DNA from: Actinobacteria bacterium UBA3120
GTDB lineage: Bacteria > Actinomycetota > Actinomycetes > S36-B12
Assembly: GCA_002365735.1 (NCBI GenBank)
Contig: DEZY01000175.1
Coordinates: forward strand, 5,543 to 13,046
Direction of reading: 5' to 3'
DNA length: 7,504 bases
A program made the position numbers and the translations under genes. The notes under the pieces were generated by a model. It had not been told where the DNA came from and ran no database searches. It saw nothing but the letters and a program-made list of their open reading frames with translations. This document shows positions 1 to 7,073 of this stretch, piece by piece (the first letter of the stretch is position 1; the number at the start of each line of letters is the position of its first letter).

Positions 1-797
1 TCCGGAAGCACTCGGGCTAGGTTGGCAGCGATGCCCCCACCAGTTACGTGACTGAATGCATGCACCCGCGATCCCGAAATGAGCGCCAGCGCGTCTAATG
101 CGTAGATATGCGTTGGTTCCAACAGTTCTTCACCGACAGTTCTACCGAGTGCATCAACATGCGCATCGAGGCCCAATTTTCCGTCACCCACCAGCACGTG
201 GCGAGCGAGTGAATACCCATTTGAATGAAGCCCTGAAGACTTCATCGCAATAACAATATCTCCCGCATTTACCTTGTCCGGGCCCAATAAATTGTCCGAG
301 TCAACAATGCCGGTTCCAGCCCCAGCAATATCGTATTCATCGGGGGCCATCAGCCCCGGGTGTTCGGCTGTCTCCCCACCGACAAGGGCGCAGCCCGCCC
401 GTTCACAGCCGCGGGCTATCCCCGAAACAATGCTTGCAATTCGCTCTGGGTTCACGGAACCAACCGCGATGTAGTCGGTCATAAAAAGTGGTTCCGCGCC
501 ACACACCACGAGGTCGTCAACCACCATGGCTACTAGATCCAACCCAACCGTGTGGTGAATATCAAGTGCGCGGGCAACTGCAATTTTAGTTCCTACGCCA
601 TCAGTGGATGTCGCAAGTAACGGCTTGCGCATTAACTTCGCGGCCGAGATATCAAACAGTCCGGCAAACCCACCAAAGTCACCGACCACTTCTGGTCGGG
701 TACTTGCCACAATAGATGCGCGCATTAACTCAACGGCTCTTTCACCGGACTCCACGTCAACACCTGCTTGCGCGTAGGTCGCACGCTGTTGCGTCAT
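1..797 (-). CDS. purM: Phosphoribosylformylglycinamidine cyclo-ligase (AIR synthetase), N-terminal ~265 codons, cut by window edge
   Basis: PurM closes the imidazole ring in step 5 of purine synthesis, turning FGAM into AIR with ATP in the cytosol; the family acts as a homodimer. My translation from the ATG at 797-795 begins MTQQRATYAQAGVDVESGE. It carries the family landmarks: TSTDGVGTK (about residues 63-71), DDLVVCGAEPLFMTDYIAVG (94-113), GGETAEHPGLM (140-150, with the nucleotide-binding GGE), IAGAGTG, a SSGLHSNGYSLAR-type motif, and HVTGGG (250-255). The reading frame leaves the window after ...NLARVLP, so the C-terminal quarter (the family is usually about 340-355 residues) is missing. 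The start overlaps the purF stop as ATGA. No clear Shine-Dalgarno precedes it, so translation probably depends on coupling to purF. Nothing in the visible part looks broken. Confidence 0.96.
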   Translation of the reverse strand, partial: MTQQRATYAQAGVDVESGERAVELMRASIVASTRPEVVGDFGGFAGLFDISAAKLMRKPLLATSTDGVGTKIAVARALDIHHTVGLDLVAMVVDDLVVCGAEPLFMTDYIAVGSVNPERIASIVSGIARGCERAGCALVGGETAEHPGLMAPDEYDIAGAGTGIVDSDNLLGPDKVNAGDIVIAMKSSGLHSNGYSLARHVLVGDGKLGLDAHVDALGRTVGEELLEPTHIYALDALALISGSRVHAFSHVTGGGIAANLARVLP

Positions 798-2332
798 GGG
801 AGATTCAAAGCATCAAGGGCCAGTGGATCAACGTGCAGGTTTTCTGATTTAGAAACCCGACGCTCAATCCCTTCAAATACCTCAAGGTGTACGCGGTGTT
901 CCTCCGATAGTTCCACCGGGTAAACCCCGTCAAAACACGCCCGACATAGGTTATTTTTGGGTATCTGGGTTGCCTCGACAAGTACATCGAGCCCAACGTA
1001 TGCGAGCGAGTCAGCTCCGATGGATGCACAAATGTCGTCAACGCTGAGCCCGTTAGCAATTAATTCGGCTCGGGTGGCAAAGTCAATTCCATAAAAACAC
1101 GGCCACTTAACCGGAGGGCTAGAAATTCGCACGTGCACTTCAAGCGCCCCGGCTTCACGCAGCATCCGCACCAATGCGCGCTGCGTGTTGCCGCGAACAA
1201 TCGAGTCGTCGACAACCACCAGTCTCTGCCCAGCAATCACTTCTTTGAGGGGATTCAATTTAAGTCGAATACCCAGTTGACGAATCGTCTGAGAGGGTTG
1301 AATGAAGGTGCGCCCCACATAGGAGTTTTTGACAAGCCCCTCCGCGAATGGGATGCCGGATTCTTGGGCGTAACCAATTGCTGCATAACGCCCGGACTCG
1401 GGAACCGGGATAACAAGGTCCGCCTCAACCGGGCTCGAGTTGGCCAACCGACGGCCCGTGTCAACACGGGTTGCCTGCACTGATCTTCCTGCGATGGTCG
1501 TATCAGGTCGTGCTAAGTAGACGTATTCGAATAGGCAACCCTTGGGCGCGGCTGGTGCAAACCGACGAGCCCGTAATCCTTGAGCATCGATGGCAATCAA
1601 TTCGCCAGGTTCTACTTCGCGAATAACCGAAGCCCCGACGATGTCCAGTGCAGCGGACTCGCTGGCGACTACCCAGCCAGATTCGAGGCGACCGAGCACC
1701 AGTGGCCTAATTCCTTGTGGATCGCGCGCCGCGTACAGCGTGGTGTCGTCCATAAACACCAAAGAAAAAGCTCCCTGCACTAATGGGAGCTCTGCGATTG
1801 CTGCTTCTTCGAGTGAAAGATCCGGATGAGCCGCGAGTAGTGCCGTCAAAATTTCCGTATCAGTGGTTGCCGCAACAGCTGTATTGAAGGGTAATTCCCC
1901 CGAGCCGCTGTGCAGTTCGGCGATTCGCTTGCGAAGTTCGTGGGTATTAGTCAGATTGCCATTGTGACCTAGCGCAAGGTGCCCGGTCGCGGTGGTTCGA
2001 AAAGTGGGTTGGGCGTTCTCCCAGATGCTCGCACCTGTTGTTGAGTACCGAGTATGACCAATTGCAAGGTATCCCTGCAGGGACTCAAGTACACCTTCAT
2101 TGAATACTTGAGATACCAAACCCATGTCCTTGAAGACCACGATTCTGGAACCGTCGCTCACCGCCATGCCAGCTGATTCTTGACCACGGTGTTGCAAAGC
2201 GTAAAGCCCAAAGTAGGTCAGTTTTGACACTTCTTCGCCAGGGGCCCAGACACCAAAAACACCACAAGCGTCTTGGGGTCCGATGTCCTCAGAGAGGAGG
2301 TTGTGGTTGAGAAGACCATCACCGCGGGGCAC
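794..2332 (-). CDS. purF: Amidophosphoribosyltransferase (glutamine PRPP amidotransferase)
   Basis: PurF makes phosphoribosylamine from PRPP and glutamine, the committed first step of purine synthesis, in the cytosol. The 512-residue product has an N-terminal Ntn-hydrolase glutaminase domain followed by a phosphoribosyltransferase domain. Cys23 in PQDACGVFG is the expected nucleophile, exposed after removal of a 22-residue propeptide. GHTRYST (92-98), GHNGNLTN (122-129) and TDTE (157-160) belong to the glutamine site. VVVDDSIVRGNT (372-383) is the PRPP loop. Cys266, Cys412, Cys463 and Cys466 sit where the Bacillus-type enzyme binds its [4Fe-4S] cluster, so this is the Fe-S, propeptide-processed class. 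The start is GTG at 2332-2330: an in-frame TAG at 2344-2342 leaves no other start upstream, and MPRGDG is the usual actinobacterial beginning. No Shine-Dalgarno is visible. The gene overlaps purM by 4 nt and lies 181 nt after the SCP_3 gene. Confidence 0.98.
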   Translation of the reverse strand: MPRGDGLLNHNLLSEDIGPQDACGVFGVWAPGEEVSKLTYFGLYALQHRGQESAGMAVSDGSRIVVFKDMGLVSQVFNEGVLESLQGYLAIGHTRYSTTGASIWENAQPTFRTTATGHLALGHNGNLTNTHELRKRIAELHSGSGELPFNTAVAATTDTEILTALLAAHPDLSLEEAAIAELPLVQGAFSLVFMDDTTLYAARDPQGIRPLVLGRLESGWVVASESAALDIVGASVIREVEPGELIAIDAQGLRARRFAPAAPKGCLFEYVYLARPDTTIAGRSVQATRVDTGRRLANSSPVEADLVIPVPESGRYAAIGYAQESGIPFAEGLVKNSYVGRTFIQPSQTIRQLGIRLKLNPLKEVIAGQRLVVVDDSIVRGNTQRALVRMLREAGALEVHVRISSPPVKWPCFYGIDFATRAELIANGLSVDDICASIGADSLAYVGLDVLVEATQIPKNNLCRACFDGVYPVELSEEHRVHLEVFEGIERRVSKSENLHVDPLALDALNLP

Positions 2333-2397
2333 GACATCAGTCTACGCACATCGAGCGTGCCGTGGCCGGAACGGTCCGGGGCGACCCAGTGTCGTGC
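2329..2397 (-). repeat. 8-bp inverted repeat whose proximal arm covers the purF start codon
   Basis: The arms are TGTCGTGC at 2390-2397 and GCACGACA at 2329-2336 on the plus strand, with 53 bases between them. The proximal arm includes the GTG at 2332-2330. Between the arms, CCGGA-CCGT-TCCGG (read on the minus strand, about 2366-2379) can form a 5-bp hairpin. If transcription starts upstream of the distal arm, the start codon could be base-paired. An 8-bp repeat in a region this size is not rare by chance, so function is speculative. Confidence 0.3.
2339..2344 (-). promoter_or_regulatory. Candidate -10 hexamer (TAGACT) for a leaderless purF transcript
   Basis: TAGACT fits the TAnnnT pattern of actinobacterial -10 elements and ends six bases before the purF GTG. 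Transcription would then start at or very near the start codon, giving a leaderless mRNA. This fits the lack of a Shine-Dalgarno in the preceding 20 bases. The -35 region at a 17-bp spacing reads GGCCAC and is poor, and a hexamer match this loose can occur by chance. Confidence 0.3.
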
Positions 2398-2455
2398 GCG
2401 CCCTAAAATAAGTCGATAAACATCTAACCGATGAACTACAGCCAGAACCGGGATC

Positions 2456-2467
2456 CCTTCTAGAAGG
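2456..2467. repeat. Perfect 12-bp palindrome CCTTCTAGAAGG
   Basis: The sequence equals its own reverse complement over 12 bases and overlaps a second palindrome, GGGATCCC (2450-2457). It lies about 125 bp upstream of purF in the intergenic leader. It could be a binding site for a dimeric regulator. It has no loop and no T-run, so it is not a terminator. No regulator known to me recognises this exact site. Confidence 0.35.
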
Positions 2468-2513
2468 CGCTCAGCTAATTGCTTTCTTACTGATGGTGCC
2501 GCTGTACGAGGCC

Positions 2514-2861
2514 TCAGCTTGACAAAGGGAACAACCGGCTCAGATCTGAGCGTTCACCACTTGCCAAGATTAATCCTTGGCCGACGAGCGCGGCCCACGT
2601 GCTGTGGCCGATTGCCAGTTGACACAGGGTCGCTGCATCGAGTTCAACGACCGCAGCGGGGGTTCCCCTGCGGTGGGTGTGGCCGTCAACTATCTGGGTG
2701 GCAGCAAATGGTGGGATGCGCAATTCAACGCTACGGCCCGGTGCGATCTCGGTGAGCTCACGCAGGATCGCTTTGACCGCCGTGCGGGTTTGCTCCTTGT
2801 CCATCTGGTCAAATTGATTTGCTACTGATCCCAGTAACTCGCGCTCGCTTGGGCTGAGCAT
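2514..2861 (-). CDS. SCP_3 family (bacterial sterol carrier protein-like) small protein of unknown role
   Basis: This 115-residue soluble protein has no signal peptide or membrane segment. It resembles the actinobacterial SCP_3 group ('bacterial SCP ortholog', sterol carrier family protein) found between purL and purF in Streptomyces and mycobacteria. The N-terminal half (1-40) looks helical and charged. Diagnostic stretches follow: ELRIPPFAATQIVDG (about 46-60), HTHRRGTPAAVVELDA (61-76), the STWA helix (87-90) and a C-terminal GLILASGERSDLSRLFPL. By analogy with the SCP2 fold it may hold a small hydrophobic ligand, but no ligand or reaction is established and a sterol is unlikely in this setting. 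The ATG lies 2 nt after the purL TAA, with GGTGG six bases upstream as a possible ribosome site. Co-transcription with purL suggests a purine-linked or housekeeping job; the function is unknown. Confidence 0.85.
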   Translation of the reverse strand: MLSPSERELLGSVANQFDQMDKEQTRTAVKAILRELTEIAPGRSVELRIPPFAATQIVDGHTHRRGTPAAVVELDAATLCQLAIGHSTWAALVGQGLILASGERSDLSRLFPLSS

Positions 2862-2863
2862 CC

Positions 2864-5149
2864 TTAACCACCAAAAAGCGCGGGCAGTGTCGCCTCATTG
2901 GCTGCGCGCAGCTGATCAATTGTCAGAGTGAATTGCGAATCAAAAACAATTACCTGCTCTCCTGGGTGACCGCTGTTAACGCCGAGACCGGAATCAACCA
3001 CGCCAAACTGAGTTGCACTGATTCCTCGGGCAGCACACATTTCGGTAAATCGATGTTCCTCAGTTCGCGGAATAACCGCGATTGCACGCGCGGTACTTTC
3101 GGAGAAAAGGAAAACAAATGGATCAATATTGTCGGGGATCCAAAAGCGGGCACCGATATTCGCACGCAGGGCCATCTCGGTCACCGCAACCCCGACTCCG
3201 CCGTCGGAGACGTCATGTGCCGCGGTAATCATTCCCTCAAGAGAGGCCGTAACCATAATTTCACTCAGCAATCTTTCCCCTGGAAGGTCAACTTTGGGTG
3301 GAAACCCGCCGAGGTGGCCTTGTAGGTGGGCCCATTCACTTCCTCCGAATTCATCGGTCGTGTCCCCTAAAATATAGATCGGTTCGCCGTCGTTTTTCCA
3401 AGCGATGCGCGTTCGACGATCAACGTCATCGATCACGCCAAGAACACCAACAACAGGGGTCGGGTGAATTGCAGTGGAACCTGTTTGATTGTAAAAGGAA
3501 ACGTTGCCACCGGTAACAGGAATGCCAAGTTCAAGGCACGCATCAGCCAACCCCGTTGTTGCTTGGGCGAATTGCCACATCACTTCCGGGTCTTCGGGTG
3601 AACCAAAGTTCAAACAATTAGTGACGGCGAGTGGTTTTGCGCCAGCAACACTGATATTTCGATAGGACTCCACCAACGCTAATTGCGCGCCAGCATAAGG
3701 ATCAAGCTTGGCAAAGCGCGAATTGCAGTCGGTTGAGATTGCGACCCCTAGCCCACTTTCCTCATCAACTCGAATCATGCCCGCGTCTTCTGGCTGGGCA
3801 AGAATCGTGTTACCCAGAACATAGCGGTCGTATTGGGACGTCACCCAACTCTTTGACGCAAGATTCGGTGAGGAGATCAGGTCGACCAGAGTCTGTTTCA
3901 GCGCATCCGGTGTTGACGGGCGGGCAAGGCGCTCAGCTGTTGGTGCGTCAGCTTGTAACGCGTCTTGCCAGCTCGGGCGGTGGAATGGGCGGTCGTACAC
4001 GGGACCGTCGTGGGCAACTGAACGTGGTGGGACGTCGACGATCGTGTCCCCGTGCCAGTCAATCACCAAGCGCCCGGTATCGGTGACTTCACCTATAACG
4101 ACTGCTTCGACCTCCCACTTGTTACATAATTGCATGAAGGCATCAATCTTTCCCGGGGTAACAACCGCGCACATGCGCTCTTGCGACTCACTCATCAAAA
4201 TTTCTTCTGGGGAAAGTGACGCGTCACGCAAGAGAACCCGATCAAGGTAGACCCGCATGCCACCTTCGCCATTTGATGCGAGCTCACTTGTCGCGCACGA
4301 GATACCAGCACCACCGAGATCTTGGATACCTTCCACAAGCCCGGCGTGCAGCACTTCAAGGGTCGCTTCGATCAGCAGTTTCTCCATAAACGGATCACCC
4401 ACTTGAACGCTCGGACGCTTGGCGGGACCGTCAGCATCAAATGTTTCCGACGCGAGTACTGACACTCCGCCAATGCCGTCACCGCCGGTCCGGGCACCGT
4501 AAAGAACCACGAGGTTTCCCACCCCTTTGGCGCTGGCGAGATGGATGTCTTCATGTTTCATAGAACCCACACACAGCGCATTAACCAGCGGGTTTCCGGC
4601 ATAGCTTTCGTCAAAAACCAATTCGCCACCGATATTGGGGAGGCCAAGACAGTTGCCGTATCCACCAATTCCTGCAACCACTCCCGGCAGAACCCGCTTC
4701 GTGTCCTGGGCATCGGCTGCACCCACACGAAGGGGATCCATCACCGCAAGTGGGCGGGCACCCATGGAAATAATGTCGCGGACAATCCCACCAATACCGG
4801 TCGCCGCTCCTTGATACGGCTCAACGTAGGAGGGGTGATTGTGACTTTCCACTTTAAATGTGACGGCCCAACCGTCACCAATATCAACTACGCCAGCGTT
4901 CTCACCGATTCCCACCAGCAGCGCGTCGGTCTTTGGAGCTTTGTCACCAAACTGGCGCAAATGCACTTTGCTGGACTTGTACGAGCAATGCTCACTCCAC
5001 ATCACCGAATACATAGCTAGCTCGCTACTTGTTGGGCGCCGGCCCAAAATCTCCTTGATGCTTTCGTACTCGTCTTGCCTTAGACCCAGATCGGCCCATG
5101 GTTGTTCGGTGTCGGGACTATCTTGGGCGGTATTTACCGAATCGATCAT
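2864..5149 (-). CDS. purL: Phosphoribosylformylglycinamidine synthase, synthetase subunit PurL (small type)
   Basis: PurL converts FGAR to FGAM with ATP, using ammonia supplied by PurQ, in a complex with PurS (step 4 of purine synthesis, cytosol). At 761 residues it is the small, three-subunit form, not the ~1300-residue fused enzyme. [16 protein letters not shown] (46-61) holds the conserved catalytic His54. [21 protein letters not shown] (98-118) is the first ATP/Mg site. [21 protein letters not shown] (277-297) and SESQERMC (320-327) follow, and the second AIRS-like half contains [12 protein letters not shown] and [18 protein letters not shown]. The ATG overlaps the purQ stop (ATGA), and GGAG sits four bases upstream (5154-5157), so translation is coupled with PurQ, its partner. 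The stop lies 2 nt before the SCP_3 gene. The gene appears intact. Confidence 0.98.
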   Translation of the reverse strand: MIDSVNTAQDSPDTEQPWADLGLRQDEYESIKEILGRRPTSSELAMYSVMWSEHCSYKSSKVHLRQFGDKAPKTDALLVGIGENAGVVDIGDGWAVTFKVESHNHPSYVEPYQGAATGIGGIVRDIISMGARPLAVMDPLRVGAADAQDTKRVLPGVVAGIGGYGNCLGLPNIGGELVFDESYAGNPLVNALCVGSMKHEDIHLASAKGVGNLVVLYGARTGGDGIGGVSVLASETFDADGPAKRPSVQVGDPFMEKLLIEATLEVLHAGLVEGIQDLGGAGISCATSELASNGEGGMRVYLDRVLLRDASLSPEEILMSESQERMCAVVTPGKIDAFMQLCNKWEVEAVVIGEVTDTGRLVIDWHGDTIVDVPPRSVAHDGPVYDRPFHRPSWQDALQADAPTAERLARPSTPDALKQTLVDLISSPNLASKSWVTSQYDRYVLGNTILAQPEDAGMIRVDEESGLGVAISTDCNSRFAKLDPYAGAQLALVESYRNISVAGAKPLAVTNCLNFGSPEDPEVMWQFAQATTGLADACLELGIPVTGGNVSFYNQTGSTAIHPTPVVGVLGVIDDVDRRTRIAWKNDGEPIYILGDTTDEFGGSEWAHLQGHLGGFPPKVDLPGERLLSEIMVTASLEGMITAAHDVSDGGVGVAVTEMALRANIGARFWIPDNIDPFVFLFSESTARAIAVIPRTEEHRFTEMCAARGISATQFGVVDSGLGVNSGHPGEQVIVFDSQFTLTIDQLRAANEATLPALFGG

Positions 5150-5826
5150 GGCGCTCCAACTAGAGACTTCAGAACGCTGGTGAAGAAGGGGATTCCATCG
5201 GTTGTTGGACCGGTTAACGCTTCAACCGCATGTTCGGGGTGCGGCATCAGACCCACAACATTGCCAGCCTTATTCGAGATTCCAGCAATATTGCGGTAAC
5301 TACCATTTGGATTTCCACCTTGATAGGTCGCAATCACTCGGTTTTCGGCAAAAAGTTCGTCGAGAACCGCTTCACTTGCAACGTAACCGCCCTCACCATT
5401 TTTTAATGGAATCACGATCTCTTGACCAAGTGCAAAGTCTTTTGTCCACGCGGTATCGGTACTTTCAATTCGTAGCTTCTGATCACGGCAAATGAAATAC
5501 TGGTGGTCGTTTCGAGTCAAGGCTCCAGGCAGAAGGTGGCTCTCACACAGAATTTGGAATCCGTTGCAGATCCCCAAGACTGGGAGTCCAACTTGGGCTT
5601 TCTCAATCACTAAAGACATGACGGGGGCAAACTTTGCAATCGCTCCACAGCGTAAGTAATCACCGTAGGAAAATCCACCCGGAAGGACGACCGCGTCAAC
5701 ACTATGCAGGTCAGCATCACCATGCCACAGTGCTACCGCAGTTCCCCCGGAAATCCGGATTGCTCGGGCAGCATCTGCATCATCGAGTGATCCGGGGAAA
5801 GTTACGACACCAATACGGGCGGACAA
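5146..5826 (-). CDS. purQ: Phosphoribosylformylglycinamidine synthase, glutaminase subunit PurQ
   Basis: PurQ hydrolyses glutamine and passes ammonia to PurL for FGAM synthesis. The 226-residue product is a single class I glutamine amidotransferase domain. It begins [14 protein letters not shown], has the [13 protein letters not shown] oxyanion-hole region (51-63), the nucleophile Cys87 in LGICNGFQ, and the His196/Glu198 pair in [11 protein letters not shown] that completes the triad. The start is TTG at 5826-5824, 2 nt after the purS stop; no in-frame ATG or GTG gives the conserved N-terminus, and the ribosome site is weak (GAGAA about eight bases upstream). It overlaps purL by 4 nt. The order purS-purQ-purL matches the three-subunit complex. 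Confidence 0.97.
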   Translation of the reverse strand: MSARIGVVTFPGSLDDADAARAIRISGGTAVALWHGDADLHSVDAVVLPGGFSYGDYLRCGAIAKFAPVMSLVIEKAQVGLPVLGICNGFQILCESHLLPGALTRNDHQYFICRDQKLRIESTDTAWTKDFALGQEIVIPLKNGEGGYVASEAVLDELFAENRVIATYQGGNPNGSYRNIAGISNKAGNVVGLMPHPEHAVEALTGPTTDGIPFFTSVLKSLVGAP

Positions 5827-5828
5827 AA

Positions 5829-6074
5829 TCAGTTCTCAACCGTGAGGGCGAAGTCTTCGATTACTGGATTACTCAGCAATTCCCCCGCCAGTTTTTCCAG
5901 AAGATCAGCCCGGTCACCCTCGAGTTCACCATCGAGGTCGATCGTGAACTGCTTCCCCTGACGAACATTAATCACGCCGCTAAGACCCAACCGACCAAGG
6001 GCGCCTTGAACTGCGCGGCCCTGAGGGTCAAGAATTTCGGGTTTAAGTGCAACGTTTACGACGACGCGGGCCAC
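5829..6074 (-). CDS. purS: Phosphoribosylformylglycinamidine synthase subunit PurS
   Basis: PurS is the small structural subunit that joins PurQ to PurL and helps channel ammonia in FGAM synthesis. The 81-residue product is of normal family length (about 80-85) and carries the typical pattern: a first beta strand [18 protein letters not shown], then [28 protein letters not shown] and a C-terminal [10 protein letters not shown]. The start is GTG at 6074-6072, with a strong AGGAG five bases upstream. The stop is 2 nt before the purQ start, so the two are almost certainly co-translated. It lies 33 nt after the galE stop. Confidence 0.95.
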   Translation of the reverse strand: MARVVVNVALKPEILDPQGRAVQGALGRLGLSGVINVRQGKQFTIDLDGELEGDRADLLEKLAGELLSNPVIEDFALTVEN

Positions 6075-6079
6075 TGGCT

Positions 6080-6084
6080 CTCCT
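6080..6084 (-). promoter_or_regulatory. Ribosome binding site of purS (AGGAG)
   Basis: AGGAG lies five bases before the purS GTG, the best-placed Shine-Dalgarno seen in this window. It supports the GTG start. It also indicates that PurS translation can begin independently of galE, whose stop is 33 nt upstream. Confidence 0.7.
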
Positions 6085-6107
6085 GGTTTCGGTGGAATAG
6101 TCCCAGC

Positions 6108-7073
6108 CTATCGGTGTGCGGATTGCCAGGCGCTCCACGCCGAAGAAACCATGTCGTTTAGATCTCGCTGCGCCGACCATGCCAATTCGGCCTCACCCAG
6201 TTCCACATCGGCGAAGGTGGCGGCTGGGTCACCGGCTCGGCGACCCACAACTTCGGGGCTGATATCGCGCCCGATAACCCCCGCGATTGAGTCCATGACC
6301 TCTTGGACACTCACTCCACTTCCACGGCCAACATTTATTGCCAGATTTGCTCGGCCGGTTTCACACTTTTTAACTGCAGCAACATGGGCCCCAGCCAGAT
6401 CGACTACATGGATGTAGTCACGAATACAGGTTCCGTCTGGGGTCGGGTAGTCCGCTCCAAAAATCTTAGGTCTCCCACCGATTTCGAGCGCTTGGAAAAC
6501 CATCGGGATTAAGTTGTTCACGCTGTTATCACCCAAGTCGTCACTGCCGGCTCCGGCAACGTTGAAATATCTCAATGAGACCCAGTTCAGTGCATTGCTG
6601 GTGGCCAAGTCTTTGGCCAACCACTCACCGATAACTTTTGTTTCACCGTACGGGGATTCGGGATTGAGAGGTTCACTTTCTTTCACCGGATTTGATTGTG
6701 GAGTTCCGTATACCGCGGCTGAAGAGGAGTACACAAAATTATCTATGCCTGAATCAACTATTGCACCGAGCACGCTTTGTAGTCCGGTGACATTTTCCTT
6801 GTAGTAATACAGGGGCAGGTCCACTGACTCGCCCGCGGCCTTCTTCGCGGCAAGATGAATGACTCCGGTGACCTCAAATTTAGTAAACGCCGCTCGTAGC
6901 GCCTTGGTATCTGCGATATCACCTTCGACAACTGGCACATCCTGTGGAACACGTGAATGCAATCCTGCCGAAAAATCATCAAATACTACCGGCTGAAAAC
7001 CCGCTAATTGCAATTCACGAACAACATGCGAGCCGATATAACCTGCGCCCCCCGTGACTAGCCAGGTACTCAC
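6108..7073 (-). CDS. galE: UDP-glucose 4-epimerase (extended SDR family)
   Basis: GalE interconverts UDP-glucose and UDP-galactose using tightly bound NAD+, for galactose use or for supplying UDP-galactose to cell-surface polysaccharides. The 321-residue product is slightly shorter than the E. coli enzyme (338). It has the Rossmann glycine motif GGAGYIGS (Gly8, Gly11, Gly14), acidic Asp32/Asp33 after strand 2, HLAAKKAAGES (73-83), the SSSAAVYG motif with catalytic Ser118, and the Tyr142/Lys146 pair in PYGETK. YFNVAGA and DGTCIRDYIHVVDLAGAH follow in the substrate domain. The start is GTG at 7073, overlapping the purC stop (GTGA), with GGGGAG eight bases upstream. No galT or galK is present in the window. 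The sequence looks like the normal actinobacterial type, so recent transfer is not indicated. Other NDP-sugar epimerases are close relatives, so the exact substrate is less certain than the family. Confidence 0.92.
   Translation of the reverse strand: MSTWLVTGGAGYIGSHVVRELQLAGFQPVVFDDFSAGLHSRVPQDVPVVEGDIADTKALRAAFTKFEVTGVIHLAAKKAAGESVDLPLYYYKENVTGLQSVLGAIVDSGIDNFVYSSSAAVYGTPQSNPVKESEPLNPESPYGETKVIGEWLAKDLATSNALNWVSLRYFNVAGAGSDDLGDNSVNNLIPMVFQALEIGGRPKIFGADYPTPDGTCIRDYIHVVDLAGAHVAAVKKCETGRANLAINVGRGSGVSVQEVMDSIAGVIGRDISPEVVGRRAGDPAATFADVELGEAELAWSAQRDLNDMVSSAWSAWQSAHR

Larger units (their letters stand above)
2333..2513 (-). promoter_or_regulatory. Intergenic leader upstream of purF, the only sizeable gap in the cluster
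   Basis: This 181-bp stretch separates the SCP_3 stop from the purF GTG and contains no plausible gene. Read towards purF it begins with mixed sequence holding the perfect palindrome CCTTCTAGAAGG (2456-2467). An A+T-rich patch follows (about 2400-2420, including TTATTTTAG). The last part is a G+C-rich, hairpin-prone stretch just before the start. I see no hairpin followed by a T-run, so no clear intrinsic terminator for the upstream operon, and no match to a riboswitch I know. Its size beside 2-nt gaps and 4-nt overlaps suggests a purF-purM promoter here. That is inference. Confidence 0.5.

Noticed and set aside
2218..2337. 40-codon ATG frame starting 5 nt upstream of the purF GTG, in another frame
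   Set aside because: The ATG is out of frame with purF and the peptide only runs through purF codons. No Shine-Dalgarno or family pattern supports it as an upstream ORF.
2333..2513. Purine riboswitch, tRNA or intrinsic terminator in the gap before purF
   Set aside because: I could not find the conserved core of a purine riboswitch, a T-arm-like tRNA pattern, or a G+C hairpin followed by a T-run on either strand.
4541..5020. 159-codon open frame on the plus strand opposite purL
   Set aside because: It is antisense to the conserved N-terminal half of PurL, and no domain or ribosome site makes it credible.
5634..6161. 175-codon open frame on the plus strand opposite purS and the purQ 5' end
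   Set aside because: It lies entirely antisense to well-supported pur genes, its translation shows no recognisable family pattern, and it has the irregular composition of a shadow frame.
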